Below, piece by piece: positions 7,201-14,098 of a stretch of 14,862 nucleotides of DNA. The stretch comes from JANLUX01 sp031366005 (lineage in GTDB: Bacteria > Bacteroidota > Bacteroidia > AKYH767-A > OLB10). Each line of letters opens with the position of its first letter. Position 1 is the stretch's first letter. The notes below the pieces were generated by a model. The model did no database searches, was not told the DNA's origin, and saw nothing but the letters and a program-made list of their open reading frames with translations. The position numbers and the translations under genes are program-made. Location: positions 1-14,862 of the forward strand of contig JANLZB010000003.1 in assembly GCA_031366005.1 (NCBI GenBank), read 5' to 3'.

Positions 7201-7800
7201 TTAATGCGCGATGTTATAATCCTTTATAAAAGCAGGCAGTTCATCGTATTCAATTTTAGTGCTTTTAATTTTTTTAACCTGTTCATCATCACCCTTAAAA
7301 AAATTCCATAAATCACCTCGCAGGTTTATTTTGGATATCTTTTTAAAATCACCATTGGTCTTTTCAAGGTAATAGTCAAAACTTTTTTCTGGAGGTTTAT
7401 TGTTTTGTTTAATCTCAACAGGTCCTTTGCGTTCAATTTCTTCTCCTGAACCGGCACGTGCAGTTTCATAGGAATATTTATACAAGTTCACTTTGCCCTT
7501 CTCCATGATTTTGACAAACGCGCTTTTTTTATCTGTTACCGGTTTAGTGAAATAAAAAGAATTATCACGCTTATACATCTTTACCTCAGCAGGTTTAAAA
7601 ATGCTTACAGTATCATAATTATTTTTTTTGAAATCAACATGTGCTGAGCTTTCTTCTTCACTAAACAAAGCAACATTTCCTTTTAGCGTATCACCATTCA
7701 GCAACACAATGTATCCCTGAGTAAAATTTCTTTGAATATTGGTTTGAGACTTAGCTGTATTAGTAAGGAGTAAAAGAATAATTAAAATATATTTATGCAT
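7201..7800 (-). CDS. Exported protein of unknown function (Bacteroidota type)
   Basis: 199 aa. The start is set at the ATG complement of 7800-7798, not the in-frame ATG at 7848, because it begins a signal peptide (MHKYILIILLLLTNTAKSQ) and because a -7 promoter element lies between the two at 7829-7822. The mature part begins TNIQRNFTQGYIVLLNGDTLKGNVALF, a pattern I associate with Bacteroidota proteins that share a G-Y-I-V-x-x-x-G-D-T-L-x-G opening and a later V-x-I-F-K-P-A-E-V-K-x-Y segment. Beyond that it is a lysine-rich, probably beta-structured domain with no catalytic motif, no lipobox and no T9SS tail, so a periplasmic or outer-membrane-associated location is likely. It converges on the beta-helix gene and is divergent from the PorE-like gene across 303 bp. 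I do not recognise a function. Confidence 0.8.
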   Translation of the reverse strand: MHKYILIILLLLTNTAKSQTNIQRNFTQGYIVLLNGDTLKGNVALFSEEESSAHVDFKKNNYDTVSIFKPAEVKMYKRDNSFYFTKPVTDKKSAFVKIMEKGKVNLYKYSYETARAGSGEEIERKGPVEIKQNNKPPEKSFDYYLEKTNGDFKKISKINLRGDLWNFFKGDDEQVKKIKSTKIEYDELPAFIKDYNIAH

Positions 7801-7821
7801 GAATGCTGTACATTGTTTAGA

Positions 7822-7829
7822 CAAATATA
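7822..7829 (-). promoter_or_regulatory. Predicted -7 element for the 7201-7800 gene
   Basis: The minus strand reads TATATTTG, identical to the element in front of yceI, 21 bp upstream of the chosen ATG. It falls inside the longer alternative reading frame, which supports the shorter start. Confidence 0.5.
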
Positions 7830-7860
7830 AGAACACGTATATTAACACAGTTCTGATGTT

Positions 7861-7960
7861 TTAAACCTTAGTAGAAAACGATATGTAAATTTATTACCTT
7901 ATTCAAAATAAGGTCATAAGGTCAATGTTGGAAGCTATGGTGTTTTCTACTAAGGTTTAA
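7861..7960. repeat. 100-bp MITE-like element with perfect 19-bp terminal inverted repeats
   Basis: TTAAACCTTAGTAGAAAAC at 7861-7879 is repeated as an exact inverted copy at 7942-7960, so the unit is exactly 100 bp. Inside, ACCTTATT and AATAAGGT (7896-7903 and 7907-7914) form a second perfect hairpin with a 3-nt loop, and the 8-mer ATAAGGTC is repeated in tandem at 7908-7923. No reading frame of note is present. Both ends begin with TTAA, which could be a target duplication but is palindromic, so it is not proof. This element occupies the middle of the 303-bp gene-free stretch 7801-8103. The rest of that stretch holds the leftward promoter and the leader of the PorE-like gene, including the small dyad CGCAA-TT-TTGCG at 8066-8077. 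A defective mobile element or a regulatory hairpin are both possible. Confidence 0.65.
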
Positions 7961-8103
7961 TAAAATCAAAGTAAAGATTTATATAAACTGTTCATTTAAA
8001 TGCCAGGCGCTACTTAAAAAATAAGCATGAGGATTTTTTCCTTTTCTAACCCTAATCATATTTGCCGCAATTTTGCGTTTCTCAAATTAAATAAATTTAA
8101 AGG

Positions 8104-10041
8104 TTGAAATTCATCAGTAATAAAATCATCATTTGTTTGTCAGTGTTTTGCATTTCAGTATTCACCGCATCTGCTCAGCAAAAAACTTTATGTACACCAT
8201 CATCAGTAAAGAAAGCAATTAAATATTTTGATGAAGCAGCAGAAGCACGTAAGAAACACAAAGATTATAAAGAGGTAAAGCAACTATCAGAAAAAGCATT
8301 GGAGGAAGACAGCTCTTTTGCTGAAGCATGGCATTTGCTTGGTGATGCTGCTTACGCCAAAAAAGATTTTAAGACAATGGAATATGCATACATTAAGCTC
8401 ATTGAGCTATGTCCTGATGCTGCTCCTGAACCGCATTACCAGCTTGCTTCCATTTTATTTGATAAAAAAAAATATGATGAGGCTGTAAAATATTATCAGA
8501 GTTTTTTGGACTTTACAAAAGTGAAAGAAGAAGATGCAAAGGATGCACAACAAAAAATTACAAGAGCAAAACTTATTGCCAACCCTGTTCCTTTTAATCC
8601 GCAGCCACTCAAAGAAATTTCTACACCTGATCCTGAATATCTCGCAGTGATTTCACCCGATAATGAGCTGTGTTTTTTTACAAGGCGTTTTGATATGGTG
8701 AGTAAATCATCGCTCACTCCTTTAAGTGTAGAGAAATTTATGATGGCTGAGCGCGATGGAGATAAATTTAAAAAAGGAGAACCTATGCCTCCACCGTTTA
8801 ACAAAGGCAACAGCAGCAATGAAGGCGGTGCAACCATCAGCATTGATAACAAACATTTATATTTTACAGTAAATAAAAACGGCAACTTTGATATTTATAC
8901 AAGTGATGAGCAGGCTGGAGTTTGGAGCGAACCGCGTTCAATTGGTGATAATGTAAATGATCCGAAACAGTGGGATAGCCAGCCTTGCATTGGTCCTTTA
9001 AATAAAACGCTCTACTTTGCCACCATTCGTGATTCGGTGAATGGCACCAGTGATATTTATGTAACTAAAAAAGGAGAAGATGGAAAATGGGGCAATGCTC
9101 ATCCATTAAGTGCAAAAATTAACACTGCAGGAAATGAAAAAACTCCCTTTCTTCATCCTGATAGCAAGACACTTTATTTTTCATCTGACGGATTACCCGG
9201 TATGGGGGGCTACGATATTTTTTACAGCCGGCAAGATTCCAATGGTGAATGGGGTACACCTGTAAATATTGGTTACCCGATAAACACCGAAGCAGATGAA
9301 GTTGGTTTTTTTGTGAGTACTGATGGACAGAAAGGATATTTTGCATCCAACAGTATTGCTGGCAGCGGTGGTTATGATATCTATTCATTCGATCTGCATT
9401 TAAAAGCTCGTCCTGAAAAAGTTTTGTTTATCAAAGGCGATTTGCGTGATGAGAATAACGATCCGCCAACCAATGCAAAAATTGAATTAAAAAACACCAC
9501 CACCAAACAGGTTTTTGATGTTGAGTATGACACAATCACGGGACGATATACTTCTGTGGTAACATTTGATAATGATTTTATCTTAACAGTAAAAAAACAA
9601 GGTTATGCTTTTAATTCAGAATATTTTTCTAAAGAAGATACTACTCTCAGAGAACCCAAAAAGGTTAACCTTGATTTAAGAAAAAACGAAATCGGCAAAG
9701 CATATACCTTAAATAATATTTTGTTTGCAACTAATTCAGCAGAATTAAATCCACAGGACAAACGTATCATTGAAGACTTTGCAGATTATTTAAAACTAAG
9801 TAATTCACTCAAGGTAGAGATTGACGGTCATACAGATAACGAAGGAAATTCTGCCGCCAATTTAAAATTATCAGAAGACCGTGCACAGGCAGTTTATGAA
9901 TATTTAATCGCTCTTGGAATTGATAAAAGCCGCTTAACGTATAAGGGATTCGGTCAATCCAAACCATTGCAGCCAAACGATACAGAAGAGCACAAAGCCC
10001 TGAACCGTAGAACGGAGTTTGTTATTATTGCGTTGAAGTGA
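8104..10041 (+). CDS. PorE-like TPR/PD40/OmpA outer-membrane-associated protein
   Basis: 645 aa, starting at a TTG. An in-frame TAA lies at 8098-8100 and no earlier or nearby ATG exists, and translation from the TTG begins with a signal peptide (MKFISNKIIICLSVFCISVF, cut after TASA or TASAQ). Domains in order: TPR-like helices at about 33-155 (KALEEDSSFAEAWHLLGDAA); a PD40/WD40-like beta-propeller at about 175-430 with repeated blade ends such as HLYFTVNKNGNFDIY, KTLYFSSDGLPGMGGYDIFY and KGYFASNSIAGSGGYDIYSF; a carboxypeptidase-regulatory-like domain at about 440-525; and an OmpA C-terminal peptidoglycan-binding domain at 530-645 with GHTDNEG (Asp578), Arg593 and NRRTEF. This order is that of PorE, which anchors the type IX secretion machine to peptidoglycan. 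Bacteroidota carry several paralogues of this architecture, so the exact role is uncertain. No lipobox is seen. Confidence 0.88.
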   Translation: MKFISNKIIICLSVFCISVFTASAQQKTLCTPSSVKKAIKYFDEAAEARKKHKDYKEVKQLSEKALEEDSSFAEAWHLLGDAAYAKKDFKTMEYAYIKLIELCPDAAPEPHYQLASILFDKKKYDEAVKYYQSFLDFTKVKEEDAKDAQQKITRAKLIANPVPFNPQPLKEISTPDPEYLAVISPDNELCFFTRRFDMVSKSSLTPLSVEKFMMAERDGDKFKKGEPMPPPFNKGNSSNEGGATISIDNKHLYFTVNKNGNFDIYTSDEQAGVWSEPRSIGDNVNDPKQWDSQPCIGPLNKTLYFATIRDSVNGTSDIYVTKKGEDGKWGNAHPLSAKINTAGNEKTPFLHPDSKTLYFSSDGLPGMGGYDIFYSRQDSNGEWGTPVNIGYPINTEADEVGFFVSTDGQKGYFASNSIAGSGGYDIYSFDLHLKARPEKVLFIKGDLRDENNDPPTNAKIELKNTTTKQVFDVEYDTITGRYTSVVTFDNDFILTVKKQGYAFNSEYFSKEDTTLREPKKVNLDLRKNEIGKAYTLNNILFATNSAELNPQDKRIIEDFADYLKLSNSLKVEIDGHTDNEGNSAANLKLSEDRAQAVYEYLIALGIDKSRLTYKGFGQSKPLQPNDTEEHKALNRRTEFVIIALK

Positions 10042-10050
10042 ATCTTATTC

Positions 10051-10101
10051 CTTCACCACCCCTCATATCCATCACTTTATAAATATAAATTCCCTTTTTA
10101 G
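10051..10101 (-). pseudogene. Relic of a T9SS sorting-domain C-terminus
   Basis: Read on the minus strand, this stretch gives SKKGIYIYKVMDMRGGEG, closely resembling the end of the sorting domain of the gene at 10938-11900 (SKGIYIYEVSDSPDGSGG). The bases are also alike, sharing TATAAATATAAATTCC and CTTCACCAC on the plus strand in the same order. The frame is closed by stops on both sides (a TGA about 6 codons before SKKG), and no rest of a gene is attached. It lies between the PorE-like gene and the next cargo gene. I read it as debris from an old duplication or recombination between sorting-domain tails. A chance match in a short AT-rich piece is possible. Confidence 0.4.
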
Positions 10102-10115
10102 AGTAATAAGGGAAT
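10089..10115. terminator. Candidate hairpin between convergent genes
   Basis: ATTCCCTT at 10089-10096 and AAGGGAAT at 10108-10115 form a perfect 8-bp stem with an 11-nt loop, between the stop of the PorE-like gene (10041) and the stop of the leftward gene (10194). There is no clean T-run after it on either strand, so it is at best a weak bidirectional terminator. Confidence 0.4.
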
Positions 10116-10193
10116 CGTCATTTAGGAGAAAACTTGTTATATAGCAGTATAAAGTTGTGAACTTGTTAAGAGTAAATATACAAAGAACAAGTG

Positions 10194-10850
10194 CTATTGA
10201 GAAATCTTCAAAAACCTTCGTTTTTCAATTATATCTTTATTATGTACACTCAAAAAATAAACACCGTCAGCTAATCCTGATAAATCCTCTTCTTGCTTAA
10301 AATCTCCTGACAGGTGTTGCAAAGTATATTCTTTAACAACATTGCCTAAAGCATTTGCAAACATGAATGTATAATCACTTTCTTTTATTGATGAAAATGA
10401 AATAGTGAGATTGTTATTTGCTGGAACTGGATAAAAACTCAGGTTATATGAATACCCAGATTCAATTATTCCGGTTGTGATAAATATAATATTGAAATAA
10501 ACCGAAGGATTTGGAGCCAAACAACCCCCACAAGTAAAACTAACAGTATAAACTCCTGCCTGTGGAACAATTGAGAGAGAGTTGAAACCTACGGTGCCAG
10601 TTATTAAAGAACCATTATAATACCATCCTCCCCATGCAACAACACTGCAACCGCTCTCATGAACATTCATTGTTATAGTATCTCCTGGAATTAAAGTTAG
10701 ATTTAATACGACTGGCATATTTGCAGAACCCAATGAGCCTTGTGAGTTATAACTACTTAATGTAATACTACACTTAGCTTGGGATTTCAAATTTATTGAA
10801 CACAACAAAATGAGAATTATATTCCATTTGAATAGTAGATTAGTTTTCAT
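10194..10850 (-). CDS. Secreted Ig-like protein with T9SS sorting domain
   Basis: 218 aa from the ATG complement of 10850-10848. Residues 1-25 are a signal peptide (MKTNLLFKWNIILILLCSIN, then LKSQA). Residues 27-125 form a compact beta domain with an Ig/PKD-like pattern: PGDTITMNVHESGC, VVAWGGWYYNGSLITG and LSIVPQAGVYTVSFTCGGC. Five cysteines in the mature protein (27, 68, 107, 110 and one unpaired possibility among them) could give a disulphide. Residues about 135-218 are a T9SS type A sorting domain (LSFYPVPANNNLTISF, then GLADGVYFLSVHN and IEKRRFLKIS). It follows the other leftward cargo gene by 87 bp and could be co-transcribed with it. No enzyme motif is present; adhesion or surface display is the likely but unproven role. 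Confidence 0.87.
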   Translation of the reverse strand: MKTNLLFKWNIILILLCSINLKSQAKCSITLSSYNSQGSLGSANMPVVLNLTLIPGDTITMNVHESGCSVVAWGGWYYNGSLITGTVGFNSLSIVPQAGVYTVSFTCGGCLAPNPSVYFNIIFITTGIIESGYSYNLSFYPVPANNNLTISFSSIKESDYTFMFANALGNVVKEYTLQHLSGDFKQEEDLSGLADGVYFLSVHNKDIIEKRRFLKISQ

Positions 10851-10937
10851 TTGATATATTTTATATGCAACGAATTAAAACCGCTAATGTTGTTCGATTG
10901 ATTCGACATATCAAGGCTAACAATTAATTATTTCAAG

Positions 10938-11900
10938 CTACTCCTTCACAACCTTTCCTGTCTTCACCACGCCTCCCGACCCATCGGGACTATCACTCAC
11001 CTCATAAATATAAATTCCTTTCGAAAGAGTTTCAGTATTTAAAGTAACAGTATTTACAAATTCCTTTTCCATTATTTTTCTGGATGCGATGTCATACAAT
11101 ATAACGGAGTAGGGGAGGTTGTTGTTTGTTTGAATGGTTAAGTGAGTGGTGGCGGGGTTGGGATAAACAGAAATAAAATTATTATCATTAATGTTATTTA
11201 TACCTGTTGCCAGAGTTACAGAAACATCATCGATATAATAATAGCCATTAGGATAATTAAAATTTGTGATACTGCTGACAGAAGTACTAAGGTCATTGTA
11301 AAAATTTCCTATAATTAAATATTGTGCTGCCGAAGTAGCAATGAAAGTACCCGATATTTTTACCCATTCTATTGTATCAGAAATAACAGCGTTCCCATTA
11401 ATTTGCGGAACTAAATTAAGAGGACCATAGATAGGACTGTTAATTAAAGAATCGGAGAAGTACATACCAATATTGTTAGTAGAAAATTGCAGCACTTCTG
11501 CACGCGAAACATAAAATTCTCCATAGTAAGCCTGTCCGCTTATTAATGGCGTTGTAAGCATTACTTCCAGGTATTCTCTATAATCATTGGTAGCTCCCTG
11601 ACCATAAGTGCAAAATCCTGCTGTTACACTTCCTGTTCTTGGTAGCTGATTCCCAAAAGAACTTATCGTTGAATTGCAATTGGCAAAGCAGGAAGATGCA
11701 ACCAAAGTGCTGTAAATATCAGAAGTGCCTAATGTTGGCATTACCCAATTTTGCATTGCACTACTGAAATCAGATTGAGAATTTATCCAGCTGCAGGGCA
11801 ATGTAATGTAATTTTCAAAACTCCCGTTGGGTACTAAATTCTGCCCTGTTACAAATAAGCTGTTCAAGACTATCATCCAAATCAATAAATGTTTTTTCAT
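10938..11900 (-). CDS. Secreted jelly-roll (CBM-like) protein with T9SS sorting domain
   Basis: 320 aa. Residues 1-20 are a signal peptide (MKKHLLIWMIVLNSLFVTGQ). The mature protein begins NLVPNGSFENY with a nearby CSW, continues through PRTGSVTAGFCTYG, NDYREYLEVMLTTPLISGQ and YYGEFYVSRAEV, and ends at NGYYYIDDVSVTLA (218-231). This is the pattern of the carbohydrate-binding-module-like beta-sandwich common in Bacteroidota surface proteins. Residues 240-320 are a T9SS type A sorting domain (FISVYPNPATTHLTIQ, then TLSKGIYIYEVSD, ending KTGKVVKE). The tail has an unusual inserted loop, SPDGSGG, encoded by a DNA palindrome at 10974-10989. Sugar binding is a guess from fold resemblance only. A weak -7-like element (TATGTTTA, complement of 11931-11938) precedes it. 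The gene is divergent from pyrR. Confidence 0.88.
   Translation of the reverse strand: MKKHLLIWMIVLNSLFVTGQNLVPNGSFENYITLPCSWINSQSDFSSAMQNWVMPTLGTSDIYSTLVASSCFANCNSTISSFGNQLPRTGSVTAGFCTYGQGATNDYREYLEVMLTTPLISGQAYYGEFYVSRAEVLQFSTNNIGMYFSDSLINSPIYGPLNLVPQINGNAVISDTIEWVKISGTFIATSAAQYLIIGNFYNDLSTSVSSITNFNYPNGYYYIDDVSVTLATGINNINDNNFISVYPNPATTHLTIQTNNNLPYSVILYDIASRKIMEKEFVNTVTLNTETLSKGIYIYEVSDSPDGSGGVVKTGKVVKE
10974..10989. repeat. GC-rich palindrome inside a coding sequence
   Basis: TCCCGA-CCCA-TCGGGA has perfect 6-bp arms around a 4-nt loop and is much richer in GC than its surroundings. It lies in frame near the 3' end of the 10938-11900 gene and encodes part of SDSPDGSGG. From memory, palindromes of the TCCCGA...TCGGGA type are frequent in Bacteroidota genomes, so it may be a short mobile repeat that landed in a tolerant surface loop (inference). 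Confidence 0.5.
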
Positions 11901-12112
11901 AGCTGTTGGTTTCAGTGATTATATTTAATGTAAACATAACCATATAATCTAATAAGCAATGTCCTCAATGAAATGTTTTCGCGAAAGCATAAATTCAAAA
12001 CTATCGTATCATTCATTACAATCGCATTTCTGATAGACAGCAATTTTTTTTAACAGCTGAAAAAACATATTATATTCTACAACTTTAAACTTCCAAACTT
12101 CAAACTTTAAAT

Positions 12113-12120
12113 TATTTTTG
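12113..12120 (+). promoter_or_regulatory. Predicted -7 element of the pyrR-pyrB operon
   Basis: TATTTTTG matches TAnnTTTG and ends 9 bp before the ATG at 12130, so the mRNA would have almost no leader. This argues against the TTG at 12118, which overlaps the element, as the start. No TTG -33 box is seen at normal spacing. The 11901-12112 sequence is AT-rich and shows no PyrR-type attenuator (anti-terminator plus terminator hairpin). Confidence 0.5.
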
Positions 12121-12129
12121 TTCCCACAC

Positions 12130-12678
12130 ATGCCCTCTAAACTGATTCTTGGTCAGCGCCACCTGCAAATCACCATCAACAGACTTTGCTTTCAGTTAAT
12201 CGAAAATCATGATTTGTTTAATGATACAGTCCTCATCGGTTTACAGACAAGAGGAGTTTTGTTATCAAGAAGAATTGCACAAAGGTTAAGAGAAATATTA
12301 CCAGGCAGCACTATTCATCATGGCGAGATGGATGTAAGCTTTCATCGCGATGATTTCAGGCGCAGGGATATAATTATTCCAAGTGCAACTCATATTGATT
12401 TTATCTTAGAAGGAAAAAACGTAGTGCTCATTGACGATGTGCTCTACACAGGTAGAACCATCAGAGCAGGACTGGATGCATTGCTCGCATTTGGTCGTCC
12501 TGCAAAAGTAGAATTGCTCGTATTAATCAATCGCAAATACAGCCGCCATCTTCCCATCGAACCTGACTATGTTGGTAAATCAATTGATACCATTGTTTCA
12601 GATAAAGTAAAAGTTCACTGGAAAGAAACCGAAGGAGAAGACGGAGTTTGGCTATTATCACCTGATAAAAACACATGA
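12130..12678 (+). CDS. pyrR: PyrR bifunctional regulator / uracil phosphoribosyltransferase
   Basis: 182 aa from the ATG at 12130. A longer reading from a TTG at 12118 would add only MFPH and would begin inside the promoter element. PyrR proteins are phosphoribosyltransferase-fold regulators that sense UMP/UTP and, in Firmicutes, control pyr mRNA attenuation; many also make UMP from uracil and PRPP. The PRPP loop VVLIDDVLYTGRT is at 98-110. Other PyrR marks are GLQTRGVLLSRRIAQRL at 37-53, GEMDVSFHRDD at 65-75 and LVLINRKYSRHLPIEPDYVG at 130-149, which closely match family motifs. Length is normal. It overlaps pyrB by 4 bp (ATGA at 12675-12678), so the two are translationally coupled. How it regulates here is open, because no leader attenuator is visible. 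Confidence 0.95.
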   Translation: MPSKLILGQRHLQITINRLCFQLIENHDLFNDTVLIGLQTRGVLLSRRIAQRLREILPGSTIHHGEMDVSFHRDDFRRRDIIIPSATHIDFILEGKNVVLIDDVLYTGRTIRAGLDALLAFGRPAKVELLVLINRKYSRHLPIEPDYVGKSIDTIVSDKVKVHWKETEGEDGVWLLSPDKNT

Positions 12679-13634
12679 CACAGGAGCTGAGTGTAAAACA
12701 TTTGCTGGGTATAAAAGATATCTCAAAAGAAGATATTGAACTGATATTTTCCACTGCTGATAATTTTAAAGAAGTCATCAACCGTCCTATAAAAAAAGTT
12801 CCTTCCCTTCGCGACATCACCATAGTAAATCTCTTTTTTGAAAACTCCACACGCACCCGTTTGTCATTTGAATTGGCTGAAAAACGTTTATCCGCTGATG
12901 TGATAAATTTCAGTGCTTCCGCTTCTTCGGTAAGTAAAGGCGAAACATTAATTGATACCGTAAATAATATTCTTGCTATGAAGGTTGATATGGTGGTGAT
13001 GCGCCATCCCAAACCAGGAGCTGCAGTTTTTCTCGCAAGGCATATCAATGCAAACATCATCAATGCCGGTGATGGTACACATGAGCATCCCACCCAGGCA
13101 TTATTAGATGCTTATTCCATACGAGAACGATTAGGAAGTGTAGCAGGAAAAAAAGTAGTGATTGTAGGAGACATTTTGCATTCGCGTGTAGCTATTTCCA
13201 ATATACTTTGTTTGCAAAAGCTTGGCGCAGAAGTAATGGTATGCGGTCCTGTGTCGCTCATACCACGTTATATAAAAGATATTGGAATCAGGGTTGAACA
13301 TAATCTTTTAAATGCACTGCAATGGTGCGATGTTGCCAATATGTTACGCATACAATTAGAACGGCAGGATATAAAATATTTTCCCTCCTTACGTGAATAT
13401 TCTAATTTATATGGTTTAAACCGAAGGTTACTTGACAGCTTAAAAAAAGAAATTGTGGTAATGCATCCGGGTCCTATCAACCGTGGAGTGGAGATAACAA
13501 GTGACATTGCAGACAGCAAACAGTCCATCATTCTTGACCAGGTGCAGAACGGAGTTGCCATACGGATGGCGGTTCTTTACCTCTTGGCGCAAACACGTGG
13601 ATTTGAACATCAGTCGGTTAACAAAATCAAATAA
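12675..13634 (+). CDS. pyrB: Aspartate carbamoyltransferase catalytic subunit
   Basis: 319 aa, normal for ATCase catalytic chains. It joins carbamoyl phosphate and L-aspartate to N-carbamoyl-aspartate, the committed step of pyrimidine synthesis, in the cytoplasm. The carbamoyl phosphate loop STRTR is at 58-62 in LFFENSTRTRLSFELA. The swinging loop SKGET at 87-91 supplies Lys88. HPTQALLDAY is at 138-147, and the aspartate domain has VGDILHSRVA at 164-173, MLRIQLER at 223-230 and VMHPGPINRG at 262-271. All key residues are present. The ATG overlaps the pyrR stop. No regulatory chain gene pyrI or dihydroorotase gene follows; the next gene is a STAS protein with its own promoter, so the operon as seen is pyrRB only. 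Confidence 0.96.
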   Translation: MTQELSVKHLLGIKDISKEDIELIFSTADNFKEVINRPIKKVPSLRDITIVNLFFENSTRTRLSFELAEKRLSADVINFSASASSVSKGETLIDTVNNILAMKVDMVVMRHPKPGAAVFLARHINANIINAGDGTHEHPTQALLDAYSIRERLGSVAGKKVVIVGDILHSRVAISNILCLQKLGAEVMVCGPVSLIPRYIKDIGIRVEHNLLNALQWCDVANMLRIQLERQDIKYFPSLREYSNLYGLNRRLLDSLKKEIVVMHPGPINRGVEITSDIADSKQSIILDQVQNGVAIRMAVLYLLAQTRGFEHQSVNKIK

Positions 13635-13642
13635 TTAAAATG

Positions 13643-13672
13643 TTGCACAACAACATCTATTACTTACATTTG
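13643..13672 (+). promoter_or_regulatory. Predicted promoter of the STAS gene
   Basis: A TTG at 13643-13645 and TACATTTG at 13665-13672 are 19 bp apart, matching the Bacteroidota -33/-7 promoter (TTG, then TAnnTTTG), and the ATG follows 21 bp later. This is the most complete promoter in the window. A small dyad, ATGTTG-CACAA-CAACAT (13640-13656), overlaps the -33 box and could be an operator. Confidence 0.6.
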
Positions 13673-13693
13673 TTTACAAATTAATCCCTCCTT

Positions 13694-14068
13694 ATGAAGT
13701 TCTCAATTGATAAACAAGAAAAGTATGTAGTGTTCAAGCTGCACGAGCAGAAATTAAACACGCTTATTGCAGCTGAATTAAAGTCAGAACTGCTGCTATT
13801 AAACACACAGGGCTACAATAACATAGTTCTTGATTTAACTGAATCTCTTTATTGTGATTCATCCGGATTGAGCGCCATTTTGGTAGGAAACCGTTTGTGC
13901 CGCAACTCCAGCGGAGCTTTTGTTATCACAGGTCTTTCAGAAACGGTAAGAAAACTCATTCAGATTTCGCAGCTCGACCAGGTTTTGGTCATCACAGAAT
14001 CACTTGCTGATGCTGTTGGATTTGTTTTATCTGATGAGGTAGAGCGAATTAATATCAAACATCAATAG
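13694..14068 (+). CDS. STAS-domain protein, anti-sigma factor antagonist type
   Basis: A 124-aa single-domain protein. The STAS fold is recognised from FSIDKQEKYVVFKLHEQKLN (strands 1-2), NIVLDLTESLYCDSSGLSAI at 43-62 and SGAFVITGLSETVRKLIQIS at 72-92. DSSG at 55-58 is the phosphorylation motif, with Ser56 aligned to Ser58 of SpoIIAA. Such proteins bind anti-sigma kinases in partner-switching systems, or act as subunits of lipid transport or scaffolding complexes. No anti-sigma kinase or phosphatase gene is nearby, so its partner is encoded elsewhere. It has its own promoter 21 bp upstream and is 59 bp after pyrB. The gene downstream is a T9SS cargo gene only 30 bp away on the same strand, so the two could share a transcript (inference). 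Confidence 0.92.
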   Translation: MKFSIDKQEKYVVFKLHEQKLNTLIAAELKSELLLLNTQGYNNIVLDLTESLYCDSSGLSAILVGNRLCRNSSGAFVITGLSETVRKLIQISQLDQVLVITESLADAVGFVLSDEVERINIKHQ

Positions 14069-14098
14069 TTTACAAATCATTTAAAAATATAATAAATT

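Noticed and set aside
7908..7923. Tandem ATAAGGTC as the start of a CRISPR-like array
   Set aside because: Only two adjacent 8-bp units with no spacers and no cas genes.
7801..8103. Small RNA or tRNA gene in the gene-free stretch
   Set aside because: No cloverleaf or CCA-type end; the structure present is explained by the 100-bp inverted-repeat element.
12527..13093. Long antisense reading frame opposite pyrR/pyrB (188 codons)
   Set aside because: It lies entirely opposite two unmistakable genes, matches no family I know and has no promoter. The same applies to antisense frames at 8496-8885, 9119-9388, 6098-6415 and 13268-13561.
13640..13656. Hairpin ATGTTG-CACAA-CAACAT as terminator of pyrB
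   Set aside because: The stem is only 6 bp, no T-run follows, and it overlaps a good -33 box; it is more likely part of the STAS promoter.
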